A stretch of 64,000 bases of DNA from Prochlorococcus sp. AG-409-M05 (GCA_003215435.1 QCKJ01000002.1:124001-188000); one strand, 5' to 3'; shown: positions 19,331-28,989, numbered from the stretch's first letter. The notes: a model not told the origin generated them from the sequence alone. Made by a program: numbers and translations.

Positions 19331-19591
19331 ATGCCTATTCGTTGGTATGGCACAGGTGATTCAAATGATCCTCTCTATAGACATTTCTCTCGGATCGTAA
19401 ATTTGACTATTCACGCAATGTCTTTTGCTGCTGTGAATAGTGGCCTGTGGTTTTTTCAAAAGATCAACCATCCTTGGTCCCATTTGAATTGGTTTACAGA
19501 GGTTTGGTTAGGGGCTCTGTTGGTCCACCTCTTTATTGTGATTTCTTTAAGGCCAACGACTTCTCAACCGCCTCAAGAAAGCAATGAATAA
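19331..19591 (+). CDS. Conserved small membrane protein, function unknown
   Basis: This 86-residue protein has two hydrophobic stretches (about 28-42 and 60-74), so it is likely a two-helix membrane protein with a charged N-terminus (PIRWYGTGDSNDPLYRHFSR). I do not recognise a named family. It is the first of three closely spaced small plus-strand genes (19331, 19622, 19938) that probably form one transcription unit. Its ATG has no strong Shine-Dalgarno. Coding seems real because it is ordered, non-repetitive and matches the direction of its neighbours. Confidence 0.7.
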   Translation: MPIRWYGTGDSNDPLYRHFSRIVNLTIHAMSFAAVNSGLWFFQKINHPWSHLNWFTEVWLGALLVHLFIVISLRPTTSQPPQESNE

Positions 19592-19621
19592 ATTCATTGC
19601 TAATAGTCCACGTGAAAATCG

Positions 19622-19912
19622 ATGACAATTCAACCCACTGATATCAGCGACCTGAAAGGCATGCTTTCGGATAGGTTGTATCTTCAAGTGGCCAATTGGC
19701 ACCTTTATTTAGGAGATGCAGGATTGGTAGAACCTCTTGCTAGTGAATGTATTGCGAGACTTGATAAGGGGGCTGCTGTAGCGGCAAAGGAGGCACTTGA
19801 AGCAGTGCCTGTTCCAATTGCTGGTGGAACCATCAAGCTCTCTCTTTCTCAATTGGTTCCAACATCCCAGTTTCATGAACTAGAAGAGATTTTGGCCCCT
19901 TACTGCAGATAA
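19622..19912 (+). CDS. DUF3181 family protein
   Basis: This 96-residue soluble protein of unknown function resembles DUF3181 of cyanobacteria, with DRLYLQVANWHLYLGDAGL as the recognisable core, followed by alanine-rich helices. It has no membrane segment. It lies 30 nt after the two-helix membrane protein and 25 nt before the next small ORF, which suggests a shared transcript. The family name is from memory. Confidence 0.74.
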   Translation: MTIQPTDISDLKGMLSDRLYLQVANWHLYLGDAGLVEPLASECIARLDKGAAVAAKEALEAVPVPIAGGTIKLSLSQLVPTSQFHELEEILAPYCR

Positions 19913-19937
19913 GGTTGTTTTTAACTATGGCGAAAGA

Positions 19938-20192
19938 GTGCTAATCATTGAGGTCAAAAATGCTCGTGAGGTCATGCGCCAGCGCATAGGTCCTCTTGGG
20001 GAGCGTTTGTTTGGCAAAGTTGTCGACTCTGAAGCTCAGGTTGAGAAAGCTTTGATACAAGAGATAGAACTGGCTTTTAAGGAGTTTGGAATAGAAGCCC
20101 GAATACTTTCAGTTCAAGGCGCTAAGTTGGTGGCAGATAAGAATTTGCAAATACCTATTCAGGTAAGGGAAGATCGAGTTGTTGACCCTTAG
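19938..20192 (+). CDS. Conserved hypothetical protein
   Basis: This 84-residue soluble protein has an alpha/beta pattern: a strand (LIIEVKN), helices rich in Glu and Arg, and two strands (ARILSVQGAKLV, LQIPIQVRE). I do not recognise it. The start is GTG at 19938. Its stop overlaps the convergent murJ stop by four bases. It shares direction and tight spacing with the two small genes upstream. Confidence 0.62.
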   Translation: MLIIEVKNAREVMRQRIGPLGERLFGKVVDSEAQVEKALIQEIELAFKEFGIEARILSVQGAKLVADKNLQIPIQVREDRVVDP

Positions 20193-21787
20193 TGAGAATT
20201 TAAGCGGAATTTTAGAGATTTAGTGAGCTCTAAGATCTCCTTATTCCCTAAGAGTCTACTCATAATTATAAATACAATCAGTGCTGCAATAGAAGACAGC
20301 ATTACCTCTAAAGTTAGACCTAGGAAATTATCTGCCCAATTGATTTTTGTCTTCAGAAGCAATGCAGAACATCCACACATTCCTCCTGCAATAATTATTT
20401 TGATGATATCAAAAGACCATTGTCTTAGAGGGAGGCCTCCAATTTGATAATGCAATTTGATCAATAGACCAAGACAAGTTAGAAAGTTGATTATTACTGT
20501 TGCTAGAACTAGCCCTTGCGCTTCAAACTTGCTTACTAAAATCCAGTCAAGAAATATATTTAGAACTATTCCTGCTGCTGAAAATTTAAAGGGAGTAGAG
20601 CCATTCCCTAAAGCATAAAAGACTCTTACAAGTAAATCTCTTCCTAGATAGGCAGGCATGCCTAGGCCATATATAAGTAACAAGCCAGAGACAAGACTTG
20701 TTGCCTGAGTATCGAAAGCACCACGCTGATAGACGATTGAAACTATTGGATCTCTTAGAACCATGAACAATGCACCGATAGGGACCATGCAGGTTGTTGA
20801 GAGCATTAGTCCCTGTTTTATTCTTTTTTTTAGTTTTGGGAGATCTTCCGCTTTAGTGAGTTTTGAGAAGGTTGGTAATAGAGGTATTAACAATGCACTA
20901 GAGATCAAGCCAAGGGGTGTTTGAACTAGAAGGTTTGAGTAATCAAGCCCGGCGGCTGCTCCAAATATTCCTGAAGCGAAAAATAAGTCTGTAAAAACAT
21001 TTATTTGTAACATTCCTGAAGAGAGAGTTGCAGGCCAAATCACTTTGATCACATCTTTTACACCGGGATGATTGAGGTCCCAAATAAAGTTAATTTTGCC
21101 AAGGCCCTTTTTAAATAGTGAGGGGAGTTGTATTAGCCATTGCATAATTGCCCCCCCCAATGTTGCTATTGCTAAAACAACGCCTCCTAAAAAGGAAAAG
21201 TCAGAGGAGCTAATCTCTGGTCCGATATAGATCCAAAATATTCCCACACCGAAGATCAGTGCCAAGCTAGACATCAGTGGAGAGATTGCAGGAATAAAAA
21301 ATTCATTTGCGGCATTTAGAGATCCAAAACCCAACCCAATCAAGCCAGCGAATAAGGCAATTGGTGCCATTAATCGAAGCTGCACAACCGCAATATGATG
21401 AAGCTCTCTATTTAGTCCTGGCCCTAACAGATGAATTAATGGATCAGCGAAAAGTATCAATAAGATTGTTATTACAAGTAAAGCCGAACTAACCAAAGTG
21501 TTTAAAGCTGCTAGTACATAGGCGTTCTCTTCCTCTGGTTGCCGGCTTAAAACACTTACCATTGCATTGTGAAAAGGCCCGTTGATTCCTCCAAGCAGGA
21601 CTAATAAGAACCCGGGTAATACATATGCATAGTTGTAAGCGTTATAAGCTGCTCCTACTCCAAAAGCTCCCGCTAAAACAAGTTGTCGAATTAGCCCGCC
21701 ACCTTTGCTTATAAGAGTCCCTACTGTGACAACTAGTGCAATATTTTTTAGGGACCTCTCCATTAGATATTCCGGTCCTTGCAACAT
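20189..21787 (-). CDS. murJ: Lipid II flippase MurJ (MviN)
   Basis: MurJ moves lipid II across the inner membrane for peptidoglycan synthesis. The 532-residue protein has about 14 hydrophobic helices and MviN features near the N-terminus: SKGGGLIRQLVLAGAFG, AYNAYNYAYVLPGFL and the FGSLNAANEFFIPA loop. It starts at ATG 21787; an internal ATG at 21763 is possible. Its neighbour on the right, sfsA, is divergent. Assignment is by overall pattern and the N-terminal motif. Confidence 0.9.
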   Translation of the reverse strand: MLQGPEYLMERSLKNIALVVTVGTLISKGGGLIRQLVLAGAFGVGAAYNAYNYAYVLPGFLLVLLGGINGPFHNAMVSVLSRQPEEENAYVLAALNTLVSSALLVITILLILFADPLIHLLGPGLNRELHHIAVVQLRLMAPIALFAGLIGLGFGSLNAANEFFIPAISPLMSSLALIFGVGIFWIYIGPEISSSDFSFLGGVVLAIATLGGAIMQWLIQLPSLFKKGLGKINFIWDLNHPGVKDVIKVIWPATLSSGMLQINVFTDLFFASGIFGAAAGLDYSNLLVQTPLGLISSALLIPLLPTFSKLTKAEDLPKLKKRIKQGLMLSTTCMVPIGALFMVLRDPIVSIVYQRGAFDTQATSLVSGLLLIYGLGMPAYLGRDLLVRVFYALGNGSTPFKFSAAGIVLNIFLDWILVSKFEAQGLVLATVIINFLTCLGLLIKLHYQIGGLPLRQWSFDIIKIIIAGGMCGCSALLLKTKINWADNFLGLTLEVMLSSIAALIVFIIMSRLLGNKEILELTKSLKFRLNSH

Positions 21788-21846
21788 AGTTTGTTGGTGT
21801 ATTCAGTTTTTGGATAGCTTTTCATGGTTCAAGTCATAGATAACTG

Positions 21847-22605
21847 ATGAGTTCCTCAACTTTGCTCAAGTTCCCTTCTCTTGAAGAAGGAACGCTTTTA
21901 AAGCGTTATAAGCGTTTCATGGCAGATGTGGAATTGACTGACGGTGAAATTGTGACTGCGCATTGTCCTAACACTGGACCCATGAAGGGGGTTTTGCATC
22001 CTGGAGGAAAGGTTCGTATAAGGCATGCCCCTTCACCGAAGCGCAAACTGGCTTGGACATGGGAGCAGGCAGAAGTTTTAGAAAAAAATGGAACAGCTAC
22101 TTGGGTTGGGGTTAATACTGGATTGTCAAATACTCTTGTTCGTTTAGCTATTGAGGCTGGCTTTTTAGGAGATGAATTAGGCAAGATTTTGGAAATTCGT
22201 CAAGAAGTTCCTTATGGAAGAAATCTTCGAAGTCGTATCGATTTGCTTCTCAACCCTGAATCGAGCGACCCTTTGTTAAAGCCTATTTATCTTGAAGTTA
22301 AAAACACGACTTGGAAAGAAGGTCCTTTGGCTCTTTTCCCAGACACAGTTACAACAAGAGGGCAGAAACATCTTGAAGAGATGATTGGAGTTTTGCCAGA
22401 AGCTAGGGCTGTTTTAGTTCCTTGTTTAAGTAGGTCTGATGTGAAAGCTTTCGCACCAGGAGATAGTGCAGACCCGGTTTATGGTGATCTTTTCCGCCAG
22501 GCGCTTAGAGCAGGAGTGGAGGTTATTCCGTGCTCTTTTGGATTTCATCTTGATGAAATCACCTGGGAGGGTAAAAGACCTTTGAAAAGCCATCAAATTT
22601 CTTGA
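21847..22605 (+). CDS. sfsA: SfsA (sugar fermentation stimulation protein homologue)
   Basis: The 252-residue protein matches SfsA. It has LLKRYKRFMADVEL, the HCPNTGPMKGVL segment, NTGLSNTLVRLAIE, a PD-(D/E)xK-like core with SRIDLLL and YLEVKNTTW, and FPDTVTTRGQKHLEEM. The fold has nuclease-like residues, but the biochemical role is unsettled even in E. coli, where it was linked to maltose metabolism genes. It lies upstream of amt on the same strand with a 183-nt gap that holds the inverted repeat described separately. Confidence 0.93.
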   Translation: MSSSTLLKFPSLEEGTLLKRYKRFMADVELTDGEIVTAHCPNTGPMKGVLHPGGKVRIRHAPSPKRKLAWTWEQAEVLEKNGTATWVGVNTGLSNTLVRLAIEAGFLGDELGKILEIRQEVPYGRNLRSRIDLLLNPESSDPLLKPIYLEVKNTTWKEGPLALFPDTVTTRGQKHLEEMIGVLPEARAVLVPCLSRSDVKAFAPGDSADPVYGDLFRQALRAGVEVIPCSFGFHLDEITWEGKRPLKSHQIS

Positions 22606-22676
22606 GGGAAAGAAAAAGTTAAATATTTCTCTCGTGTTTAAGGCTTTTGTATCAACAACAACTAGAAAAGTAGTTT

Positions 22677-22700
22677 GTGCCATGCATTTTGTTATGGCAC
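22677..22700. repeat. Inverted repeat in amt leader
   Basis: A perfect 7-bp inverted repeat, GTGCCAT and ATGGCAC, is separated by 10 nt and lies about 90 nt upstream of the chosen amt start. It could be an operator or a leader stem-loop. It does not match the NtcA consensus GTA-N8-TAC. Confidence 0.4.
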
Positions 22701-22776
22701 TAATTGGACTCAATTTGGTCCAATCTCACCAGCTGGTTTCTTTTTTTCTATGACTCCTGCTCAGCACACGCCTCAT

Positions 22777-22781
22777 AGGAG
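22777..22781 (+). promoter_or_regulatory. Ribosome binding site deciding amt start
   Basis: AGGAG lies 7 nt before the ATG at 22789. It is the strongest Shine-Dalgarno I saw in the window and favours this start over in-frame ATGs at 22675 and 22750. Confidence 0.7.
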
Positions 22782-22788
22782 ACGCGTT

Positions 22789-24213
22789 ATGAGCCTTCAA
22801 GAGGCAAGCCTCCTTGATGGGCCAATGCTCCTACTCCGAAGAATTCGCGGATTTAGCTCACATCGTTCTTTGCTGTGGCTTTCTTGCGTTCCTTTGGCCT
22901 TATTTGGTTTAGGCCTTTTTAATCTCTCAGCACATGCAGCTGAGATGCCCGAACTAAATGCTGCTTTCTTGGCTAATAACCTTTGGCTGCTAGTCGCAAC
23001 GATCCTTGTGATCTTTATGAACGCTGGCTTTGCAATGGTTGAAGCTGGGATGTGCCGTCAAAAGAATGCCGTAAACATTCTTGCTAAAAATCTTTTTGTT
23101 TTTGCTCTTGCTGTAACGGCCTATTGGTTCGTTGGCTATTCATTTATGTATGGAGATGCTGTAGCGGCAGGTTGGCTTTTCTTTAATGGTCTTTTCTTTG
23201 ACCCAACAGTTACTCCCGAGGTTATTGGTGAAGGTGGATTAGTCCCAACAGTTGACTTTCTTTTCCAGGCGGCTTTTGCTGGCACTGCAGCAACCATTGT
23301 TTCTGGATTGGTGGCTGAGCGTGTCAAGTTTGGAGAATTCGTTGTTTTTTCACTTGTTCTCACAGCATTTATCTATCCAGTTTCTGGGAGTTGGCAGTGG
23401 AATGGCGGCTGGCTTGCCGAAGCTGGATTTATAGACTTTGCCGGTTCCTCAATAGTTCATTCTGTTGGTGCATGGGCTGGTCTGGTAGGAGCAATGCTTT
23501 TAGGTCCACGTATAGGCAAGTTTGTGGATGGCAAGGCACAAGCAATGCCAGGCCATAACATGGCTATCGCAACTCTTGGTGCATTAGTTCTTTGGATAGG
23601 CTGGTATGGCTTTAATCCAGGTTCACAGCTGGCTATGGACCAATGGGTTCCTTATGTTGCTGTAACTACAACTCTTGCTGCTGCTGGTGGAGCTATAGGT
23701 GCAACTATTGTTTCAACCTTGACATCAGGTAAACCAGATTTGACCATGATCATCAATGGAATTCTTGCTGGTCTAGTAAGCATTACTGCTGGTTGTGCAA
23801 ATCTCACGATGGCAGGTGCTTGGTTGGCTGGCTTGATTGGTGGTGTCATCGTTGTATTTTCAGTTTCAGCACTTGATTCCCTTGGCATTGACGACCCAGT
23901 TGGTGCCTTTTCAGTTCACGGTGTATGTGGAGTCTGGGGCACATTAGTCATAGGACTTTGGGGTTACGACATCCAAGGTTCAGGTGAGGGCCTTGGTTTG
24001 CTCACAGGAGGTGGCTTGGGTCAGCTTTGGATTCAATTCGTAGGTTGCGCAGCCTATGGGATCTGGACTGTTGTTACTTGCTGGATTGCTTGGCAAGTAA
24101 TCGGATCGTTTTTTGGTGGCATTCGCGTCACTGAGAGCGAAGAGATTGCAGGCCTCGATATTGGTGAGCATGGTATGGAGGCTTATCCTGACTTTGCCTC
24201 TGCTGGTAACTGA
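22789..24213 (+). CDS. amt1: Ammonium transporter (Amt family)
   Basis: Amt takes up ammonium, the main nitrogen source of these cells. From ATG 22789 the protein has 474 residues. A long N-terminal segment ends in a signal-peptide-like region cut near SAHAAE. About 11 membrane helices follow, with NAGFAMVEAGMCRQKN, DFAGSSIVHSVGAWAGL (containing the first pore His) and DDPVGAFSVHGVCGVWGT (the second pore His). In Prochlorococcus amt1 is under NtcA control, but I could not find a convincing NtcA box here. It ends in a clear terminator. Confidence 0.95.
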   Translation: MSLQEASLLDGPMLLLRRIRGFSSHRSLLWLSCVPLALFGLGLFNLSAHAAEMPELNAAFLANNLWLLVATILVIFMNAGFAMVEAGMCRQKNAVNILAKNLFVFALAVTAYWFVGYSFMYGDAVAAGWLFFNGLFFDPTVTPEVIGEGGLVPTVDFLFQAAFAGTAATIVSGLVAERVKFGEFVVFSLVLTAFIYPVSGSWQWNGGWLAEAGFIDFAGSSIVHSVGAWAGLVGAMLLGPRIGKFVDGKAQAMPGHNMAIATLGALVLWIGWYGFNPGSQLAMDQWVPYVAVTTTLAAAGGAIGATIVSTLTSGKPDLTMIINGILAGLVSITAGCANLTMAGAWLAGLIGGVIVVFSVSALDSLGIDDPVGAFSVHGVCGVWGTLVIGLWGYDIQGSGEGLGLLTGGGLGQLWIQFVGCAAYGIWTVVTCWIAWQVIGSFFGGIRVTESEEIAGLDIGEHGMEAYPDFASAGN

Positions 24214-24234
24214 CTTATCAGTAGAATTAACTTT

Positions 24235-24266
24235 AAAAAGCCTGGCTTTTTGCCAGGCTTTTTTTT
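24235..24266 (+). terminator. Rho-independent terminator of amt
   Basis: A 7-bp stem GCCTGGC/GCCAGGC, extended by five A-T pairs and closed by a T5 loop, is followed by a run of eight T. It lies about 22 nt after the amt stop and is the clearest intrinsic terminator in the window. Confidence 0.93.
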
Positions 24267-24314
24267 GCTTAACTGTTTAAATAATAGAATCAGCCTGTTG
24301 CAGTTTCCATAAAT

Positions 24315-25526
24315 ATGGACACCCAAGCCTTTAAGCGTTCACTGCATCATTCTGATAGGTATAACAGGCGGGGTTTTGGTTCTCCTGCGAAAAGAGCCAA
24401 AGCTCTTGAACAGGCATACCAAAGCAGTTTGATTAGCTCAATAAGAGACAACGGGAATGTGATGCAATATGGACGGCTTCATGTAAAGCTTGCGCAGGCA
24501 TTTGGTTTCTGCTGGGGTGTAGAAAGGGCTGTCGCAATGGCCTATGAAACTCGCCGGCATTATCCCAACGAGCGCATTTGGATTACTAATGAGATTATCC
24601 ATAACCCTTCAGTAAATGATCATCTAAGGATGATGAATGTACTTTTCATATCTGCAGAAAATGGTGTAAAAGATTTTTCCAGAGTGAGTGAGGGGGATGT
24701 AGTTATTTTGCCCGCTTTTGGGGCAACAGTTCAGGAGATGCAGTTACTGCATGAGAGAGGGTGTCACATCATTGATACAACATGCCCTTGGGTCTCAAAG
24801 GTTTGGCATACGGTGGAGAAGCATAAAAAACATTCATTCACGTCAATTATTCATGGAAAGGTAAAACATGAGGAAACTCTTGCTACTAGCTCTTTTGCAG
24901 GGACTTATTTAGTAGTACTTGATCTGGATGAGGCGCAATATGTTGCTGATTACATTCTTGGGAGAGGAGATCGCAAAGTCTTTATGGAGCGGTTTGCAAA
25001 AGCTTCTTCTTCTGGCTTTGATCCTGATATAGATCTTCAGCGATTAGGCGTTGCTAATCAGACAACAATGCTGAAGAGTGAAACTGAGGAGATTGGCCGT
25101 TTGTTTGAACAAACTATGCTGCGTAAATATGGTCCAAAGGAAATCAATGAACATTTCCTTGCCTTTAATACCATCTGCGACGCAACCGAAGAAAGGCAAG
25201 ATGCAATGTTCTCATTGGTTGACGAACCTCTTGACTTGCTTGTTGTAATCGGGGGATTTAATTCTTCAAATACCACACACCTTCAGGAAATTGCAATGTC
25301 TAGAGGTATTCGTTCTTTTCATATTGATACTCCAGAGCGTATAGGCGAAGAGAATAAAATTACTCATAAGCCTTTAGGAAAAGATCTGATAAGTGAAGAC
25401 AACTTCCTCCCCCAAGGGAATGTCAATGTTGGTATTACCTCTGGCGCATCAACTCCTGACCGGGTAGTTGAGCATGTGATTCAAAAACTCATGAGAATCA
25501 GCGATATTGGCGTTTCTATTAAATGA
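24315..25526 (+). CDS. ispH: 4-hydroxy-3-methylbut-2-enyl diphosphate reductase
   Basis: IspH (LytB) makes IPP and DMAPP in the last step of the MEP isoprenoid pathway. It uses a [4Fe-4S] cluster held by three cysteines, which I place at Cys66 (GFCWGVERA), Cys157 (DTTCPWVSK) and Cys288 ([10 protein letters not shown]). At 403 residues it is the long plant/cyanobacterial form, with about 50 extra N-terminal residues over the E. coli enzyme. It starts at ATG 24315 after the amt terminator and stands alone. Its products feed carotenoid and phytol synthesis. Confidence 0.96.
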   Translation: MDTQAFKRSLHHSDRYNRRGFGSPAKRAKALEQAYQSSLISSIRDNGNVMQYGRLHVKLAQAFGFCWGVERAVAMAYETRRHYPNERIWITNEIIHNPSVNDHLRMMNVLFISAENGVKDFSRVSEGDVVILPAFGATVQEMQLLHERGCHIIDTTCPWVSKVWHTVEKHKKHSFTSIIHGKVKHEETLATSSFAGTYLVVLDLDEAQYVADYILGRGDRKVFMERFAKASSSGFDPDIDLQRLGVANQTTMLKSETEEIGRLFEQTMLRKYGPKEINEHFLAFNTICDATEERQDAMFSLVDEPLDLLVVIGGFNSSNTTHLQEIAMSRGIRSFHIDTPERIGEENKITHKPLGKDLISEDNFLPQGNVNVGITSGASTPDRVVEHVIQKLMRISDIGVSIK

Positions 25527-25741
25527 TTTGGATGGGCACTAAATCCTTGTGCTGTCTTGCTTAACTGTTCAACAATGTTAGCTGTTTTTAAATAGGGACT
25601 TGTCAGCTTGAAATGAAAGAATTGCCAATCGTGGAGAAAATAAATTCATACTTTATTCGTTTTCAAAGGGGTACTTTTGAGACTTCGATTCGTTAAATGA
25701 CAACTTTTTCCCTAAAATAATCTATATAAGACTTCCTCAAT

Positions 25742-26320
25742 ATGGCTGACCCCGAAATCCCTCAAGGACAAGATTCTGAATTAGAAAGATCACCAAAATT
25801 TTCAGCTCCATCAGCTCCTCAGCGTGTTGAGGTTGTCGTTGAGAATCAGGCAGCGCAAGGTGAGGTCAATATTCCTGCTGAGCTGGCAATTTTTCTTTTA
25901 CGAATAACTGTTTGTTTGATGATGTTTCATCATGGGCTTGAAAAGCTTCAGGATCCAGGAGGCTTTGCCGAATTCGTGGTTGGAAAATATTTTCCGTTCT
26001 TACCTGGTGATCCAATTTTTTGGACCTTTGCCGCAGCCGGAACACAATTGATATGTCCAATAGGTCTTTTGCTAGGCCTCTTCGCAAGACTTTCTTCTTT
26101 AGGCCTTTTGTCAACAATGGTTTTTGCAATTACATTTCATGCTCTTGATACAGGCCTAGAAGGATTCCCTTTCGCAGTTGTAGAAGCCCACAATTATGCT
26201 TTTGAATTATCTGCAGTATATGCCGTTATATTTTTCTACTTTTTATGTGCTGGTCCAGGGAGGCTGTCTTTGGCAAAGAAAAGTAATAAAATCACTTATT
26301 ACCCAAGTGGTAAGGCTTGA
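25742..26320 (+). CDS. DoxX family membrane protein
   Basis: This 192-residue protein has an acidic, Pro/Ser-rich N-terminal tail of about 45 residues, then four hydrophobic helices with FLLRITVCLMMFHHGLEKL and a GTQLICPIGLLLGLFARLSS segment, as in the DoxX/DoxD family. The family is poorly defined: members are membrane proteins linked to thiol or quinone chemistry. It is convergent with purH. The 215 nt upstream, between ispH and this gene, hold no convincing gene, only AT-rich sequence with a TATATAAG-like -10 candidate near 25725. Confidence 0.75.
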   Translation: MADPEIPQGQDSELERSPKFSAPSAPQRVEVVVENQAAQGEVNIPAELAIFLLRITVCLMMFHHGLEKLQDPGGFAEFVVGKYFPFLPGDPIFWTFAAAGTQLICPIGLLLGLFARLSSLGLLSTMVFAITFHALDTGLEGFPFAVVEAHNYAFELSAVYAVIFFYFLCAGPGRLSLAKKSNKITYYPSGKA

Positions 26321-26325
26321 TTAGA

Positions 26326-26378
26326 AAATACTTTCTTTTAAGAGGTATTAGAAGTTCAGGTTTTCCGTGAAAGTATTT
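26326..26378. repeat. Inverted repeat between convergent DoxX and purH genes
   Basis: A perfect 10-bp inverted repeat, AAATACTTTC and GAAAGTATTT, is separated by 33 nt and lies between two convergent stops. It may form a weak bidirectional terminator, but the loop is long. Confidence 0.35.
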
Positions 26379-26381
26379 AAT

Positions 26382-27941
26382 TTAGTGTAGAAAATGGCGC
26401 CTTCCGGTCGTCATCATTGTTAGGCCAAGCTCATTGCATGCTTTTATGGATTCTTTGTCTCTAATGCTTCCGCCAGGCTGGATAATTGCTTTGATTCCCT
26501 TGCTTGCGGCTAGCCGAACTGTGTCATCAAAAGGGAAAAAACCATCACTTGCCAACACAGCATCTTTTGCATTTTTACCTGCATAGCTCAGGGCGATTTT
26601 GGCTGCCCCTACCCTATTCATCTGACCGGCTCCGATACCAATACTTTGACCATTTAAGGCAATTGCAATGGCATTTGAATGTACATGTCTAACTATTTGC
26701 CAAGCAAAGATCATGTCATCTTTTTCTTTTGATGTTGGCTTTCTCTTTGTAACTACTTCCCACTTATTAACATCAATTAATTCGTGATCTTTTTCTTGGA
26801 CTAATACACCTCCTAAGACACTCCTAAGATTCTTCATGTCACATCTCTCTATTGAATCTACTGATAGTTCAAGAAGCCTTAGGTTTTTCTTTGATGAAAG
26901 AATTTCCAGTGCTCCTTCTGTAAAAGAAGGAGCAACTATGCATTCTAGGAAGAGTTCTTTTAGCTGATTTGCGGCGCTGTTGTTTAATTCAGTATTCAAA
27001 GCAACGATGCCGCCAAAAGCACTAGTTCGATCTGCATCTAGAGCAAGTTTGAGTGCGCTATCAATTGTGCTTCCTAGTGCCACCCCACAAGGGTTTGTAT
27101 GTTTAACGACTACAGCGGCAGGGGTTGAGGCAGGTCGGGTCCCTTTATTACCATAGCCAAACTCATAGACAGTAGAAAAGGCTGCCTCAAGGTCTAGAAG
27201 GTTGTTGGTACTTAGTTCTTTGCCTTGTAATTTTTTTGCTCCACCCCAACCTGTCTTGTCTCGACTAAACCATTGTGCTGATTGGTGAGGATTCTCCCCA
27301 TATCGAAGATTTTGTCTAAGAGGTATTGCTTCCAAGTGGGGTGAATCTTGAGAATTAACTTTCTTGTTAAGCCACCTACTGATTGCAATGTCGTAAGAGG
27401 CAGTGTGCTCAAAGGCTTCTAGAGCAAGTTGTTTTCGTGTTGCTTCGCTAATTTCATTGGCTCCATCTAAGGATGTAAGAAACTTGTCGTATTGCTGGGG
27501 ACTTGTAAGGACTGAAACATGTGAATAGTTCTTCGCGGCAGCTCGAACCATTGCAGGTCCTCCGATGTCAATATTTTCTATAGCGTTCTCTTCACTGACG
27601 TTTGGCGTTGCGATTGTTGATTCAAATGGATATAAATTCACTACAACGACATCAATATGGTTGATCCCTTGTTGTTCCATCTCAGCATCATGAGTGCTGT
27701 CGTTGCGCTTCGCCAAAATGCCTCCATGTATGCGTGGGTGAAGTGTTTTCACTCGCCCATTGAGGATTTCAGGAGCACCTGTGTAATCAGATACTTTTGT
27801 GACGCTTAGGCCTGCTTTTTCAAGCTCCTTAGCTGTGCCTCCACTTGAGACAAGTTGAAAGCCATGTTTTTGATTAAGAGCTTTTGCAAAAGGTACTAGA
27901 CCAGTTTTGTCGGAAACGCTTAGCAAGGCGATTGGTGCCAT
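26382..27941 (-). CDS. purH: Bifunctional AICAR formyltransferase/IMP cyclohydrolase
   Basis: PurH performs the last two steps of IMP synthesis. The N-terminal cyclohydrolase domain (about 1-195) begins with [12 protein letters not shown] and includes [13 protein letters not shown] and [13 protein letters not shown]. The C-terminal transformylase domain has [23 protein letters not shown] and SDGFFPFDD. The 519-residue length is standard. It starts at ATG 27941, 58 nt from the divergent esterase gene. Confidence 0.97.
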   Translation of the reverse strand: MAPIALLSVSDKTGLVPFAKALNQKHGFQLVSSGGTAKELEKAGLSVTKVSDYTGAPEILNGRVKTLHPRIHGGILAKRNDSTHDAEMEQQGINHIDVVVVNLYPFESTIATPNVSEENAIENIDIGGPAMVRAAAKNYSHVSVLTSPQQYDKFLTSLDGANEISEATRKQLALEAFEHTASYDIAISRWLNKKVNSQDSPHLEAIPLRQNLRYGENPHQSAQWFSRDKTGWGGAKKLQGKELSTNNLLDLEAAFSTVYEFGYGNKGTRPASTPAAVVVKHTNPCGVALGSTIDSALKLALDADRTSAFGGIVALNTELNNSAANQLKELFLECIVAPSFTEGALEILSSKKNLRLLELSVDSIERCDMKNLRSVLGGVLVQEKDHELIDVNKWEVVTKRKPTSKEKDDMIFAWQIVRHVHSNAIAIALNGQSIGIGAGQMNRVGAAKIALSYAGKNAKDAVLASDGFFPFDDTVRLAASKGIKAIIQPGGSIRDKESIKACNELGLTMMTTGRRHFLH

Positions 27942-27999
27942 GTCAGCTTTGATGGGAGTGTATCTTTGGACAACCTAAGCATCTCCGATACATTTTTGT

Positions 28000-28608
28000 T
28001 TGACTGCTGACCTCCTTCGCTATAGCAACACTGAGTCAACTCATAGACTTGTTCTTCTTCATGGTTGGGGGGCTGACGCTGAAGACTTGATTCCAATTGG
28101 CCAAGAGCTTTGTAGAAAAGCTTCTTTAACGATGGATATTGTTTCTCTGAGAGGACCTCAACTGCACCCTGAAGGTAATGGGCGCCAATGGTATGGTCTT
28201 TTTCCTCCGAATTGGGTAGAAGTTCCGTTAGCAATTAGTGCACTTAAGAATCGATTAGAGGCTCTTGCTAGCTCAAAAATCCCTCTCGAGAAAACGGTCC
28301 TTCTTGGGTTCTCTCAGGGCGGTGCAATGGGAATTGCATCTGGTACTGAACTGCCTTTAGCAGGTGTGATTGGTTGTAGCGCTTACAGGCATCCTGGATG
28401 GGTTGGGAGCATCAGGAGGCCACCTGTAATGCTCACTCATGGCATTAATGATGAGGTAGTGCCTTTCGCAGCAGCAGAAGAGCTTAGGGACTGTTTAAAA
28501 GTAACTAGCCAAGAAGAGGTTGAGCTTTTTGGCTTTGAGGGGGGACATTGCATCCCATTAGAAATGATTAATGGGATCCAATTAAAACTCCAGAAATGGC
28601 TTAATTGA
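28000..28608 (+). CDS. Alpha/beta-hydrolase, carboxylesterase/phospholipase type
   Basis: This 202-residue protein resembles the small esterases related to acyl-protein thioesterase. HGWGADAEDLIPIGQEL forms the oxyanion region, GFSQGGAMG holds the putative nucleophile Ser105, THGINDEVVPF supplies the Asp, and FEGGHCIP supplies the His. The substrate is unknown. The only canonical start is TTG at 28000; the next ATG is too far inside. It is divergent from purH and ends 12 nt before the convergent DUF3155 gene. Confidence 0.8.
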   Translation: MTADLLRYSNTESTHRLVLLHGWGADAEDLIPIGQELCRKASLTMDIVSLRGPQLHPEGNGRQWYGLFPPNWVEVPLAISALKNRLEALASSKIPLEKTVLLGFSQGGAMGIASGTELPLAGVIGCSAYRHPGWVGSIRRPPVMLTHGINDEVVPFAAAEELRDCLKVTSQEEVELFGFEGGHCIPLEMINGIQLKLQKWLN

Positions 28609-28620
28609 AATCAGATCGAT

Positions 28621-28989
28621 TTATACAAAAGCGTATTCGTATTCCTCAATTTCCTCCCAGTCATCCGCAGTTAGTTCAAGTCCATCAAACATCCTGTCTT
28701 CACCGACTGAATCAACAATTGTTCTAAGTGATGGGAATAGAAAATGATTTTCCTCAGCATATTGAGCACTAAAGAGGCCTTTCTCCCCCCAGAAGAAACG
28801 ATCGGTCGTGTGCTCGTTTCTGCGGACATTAACGATTGCAGGTGATTTCAGCCCTGCTTCTGCGATATAACGCCGAGCTGCTGTTACCGGTTTGTATTGG
28901 CCTGTTTCTAGGTGAAATGTTGGGACATGAGCCATTACCCTTTGACCTGCCTGCCTTCTGCGGCTGATTCTTTTGCGCTTCTTGGACAT
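28621..28989 (-). CDS. DUF3155 family protein
   Basis: This 122-residue cyanobacterial protein of unknown function matches my memory of DUF3155. It has a strongly basic N-terminus (MSKKRKRISRRRQAGQR) that could bind nucleic acid, VTAARRYIAEAGL, and an acidic C-terminus (ELTADDWEEIEEYEYAFV). It has no membrane segment. The start is ATG 28989, divergent from the small ORF at 29040. Confidence 0.75.
   Translation of the reverse strand: MSKKRKRISRRRQAGQRVMAHVPTFHLETGQYKPVTAARRYIAEAGLKSPAIVNVRRNEHTTDRFFWGEKGLFSAQYAEENHFLFPSLRTIVDSVGEDRMFDGLELTADDWEEIEEYEYAFV

Noticed and set aside
22649-22662. GTATCAACAACAAC upstream of amt as an NtcA site
   Set aside because: Only the left half matches GTA-N8-TAC, and spacing to any plausible -10 element is off. 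I did not list it as a regulatory feature.
25613-25696. 27-codon ORF (MKELPIVEKINSYFIR...) between ispH and the DoxX gene
   Set aside because: Very short, no clear ribosome binding site and no recognisable features; likely chance in an AT-rich gap.
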